Assembly: GCA_003506995.1 (NCBI GenBank)
Contig: DNXB01000437.1
Span: forward strand, 1 to 24,292
Source: Verrucomicrobiales bacterium
Lineage (GTDB): Bacteria > Verrucomicrobiota > Verrucomicrobiia > Verrucomicrobiales > Verrucomicrobiaceae
Reading direction: 5' to 3'
Length of the DNA stretch: 24,292 nt
Both the position numbers and the translations under genes were made by a program. The notes under the pieces are model-generated. The model had not been told where the DNA came from. It did not search any database and saw nothing but the letters and a program-made list of their open reading frames with translations. Within the stretch, counting starts at the first letter, position 1. Each line of letters starts with the position of its first letter. Shown piece after piece: positions 24,261 to 24,292 of the stretch.

Positions 24261-24292
24261 CACAATAAATTGTGGGCGAATCAGATTCGCCC
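24261..24292. repeat. Double palindrome at window end
   Basis: CACAAT/ATTGTG (24261-24274, loop AA) is directly joined to GGGCGAATC/GATTCGCCC (24274-24292, single-base centre A). The second is a 9-bp perfect arm pair cut by the window edge or ending exactly there. It lies 76-107 bp upstream of the TolB-like start. It could be a terminator of a gene entering from the right on the - strand, or a REP-like unit. Confidence 0.6.

Overview
The window looks like a chromosome segment of a Verrucomicrobiota bacterium, probably near Verrucomicrobiaceae/Prosthecobacter. This is inferred from gene content: a DUF1549/DUF1553 plus DUF1501 pair, Tat-exported Gfo/Idh/MocA oxidoreductases, a very large autotransporter-strand-repeat protein ending in a PEP-CTERM signal with an arginine tail, a free-standing S23-type four-helix-bundle gene, and high GC. 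No rRNA, tRNA, CRISPR array, transposase or phage gene was seen.

Layout. 1-4240 (+): a 5'-truncated cytochrome/DUF1549/LamG/DUF1553 protein, translationally coupled to a DUF1501 protein. 4248-5372 (-): a ROK-type repressor with degenerate kinase motifs, divergent from an LLM flavin-dependent oxidoreductase (5503-6663, +). 6672-12440 (-): a 1922-residue secreted PEP-CTERM repeat protein. 12745-14618 (+): a Gfo/Idh/MocA oxidoreductase and an alpha/beta hydrolase. 14699-15637 (+): an uncharacterised membrane protein built from an internal duplication. 15668-16949 (+): a Tat-exported Gfo/Idh/MocA protein whose C-terminus is frameshifted. 16951-17415 (+): an S23/IVP four-helix-bundle gene. 17505-18209 (-): a DUF1826-like protein. 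18303-19574 (+): an MFS transporter. 19647-21024 (+): a MoaD/ThiS-like protein coupled to an Asp-box propeller protein that carries an in-frame amber codon. 21234-24185 (-): an SMP-30-like protein, a CE1-like esterase and a TolB/PD40 propeller protein, all with signal peptides.

Functional picture (inference): the neighbourhood suits a heterotroph that handles sugars and complex polymers outside the cytoplasm. The evidence is DUF1549/1553/1501 proteins, sugar-type oxidoreductases, an esterase, a lactonase-like propeller, an MFS carrier and a surface protein. Most genes stand alone or in pairs; there is no long operon.

The least explained signal is a family of repeats. Arrays of 7-bp units (ATTCGTC and variants; a GTTCTCG/GAACCGC type near 22.1-22.2 kb) recur in intergenic gaps. 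Most sit 3-14 nt in front of start codons, where a Shine-Dalgarno sequence would be expected. One pair of opposite-facing arrays brackets the S23 gene, recalling the stem-flanked S23 intervening sequences of some bacterial 23S rRNAs. A separate 51-bp double-hairpin palindrome lies in frame inside the DUF1553 region. Another palindrome closes the window.
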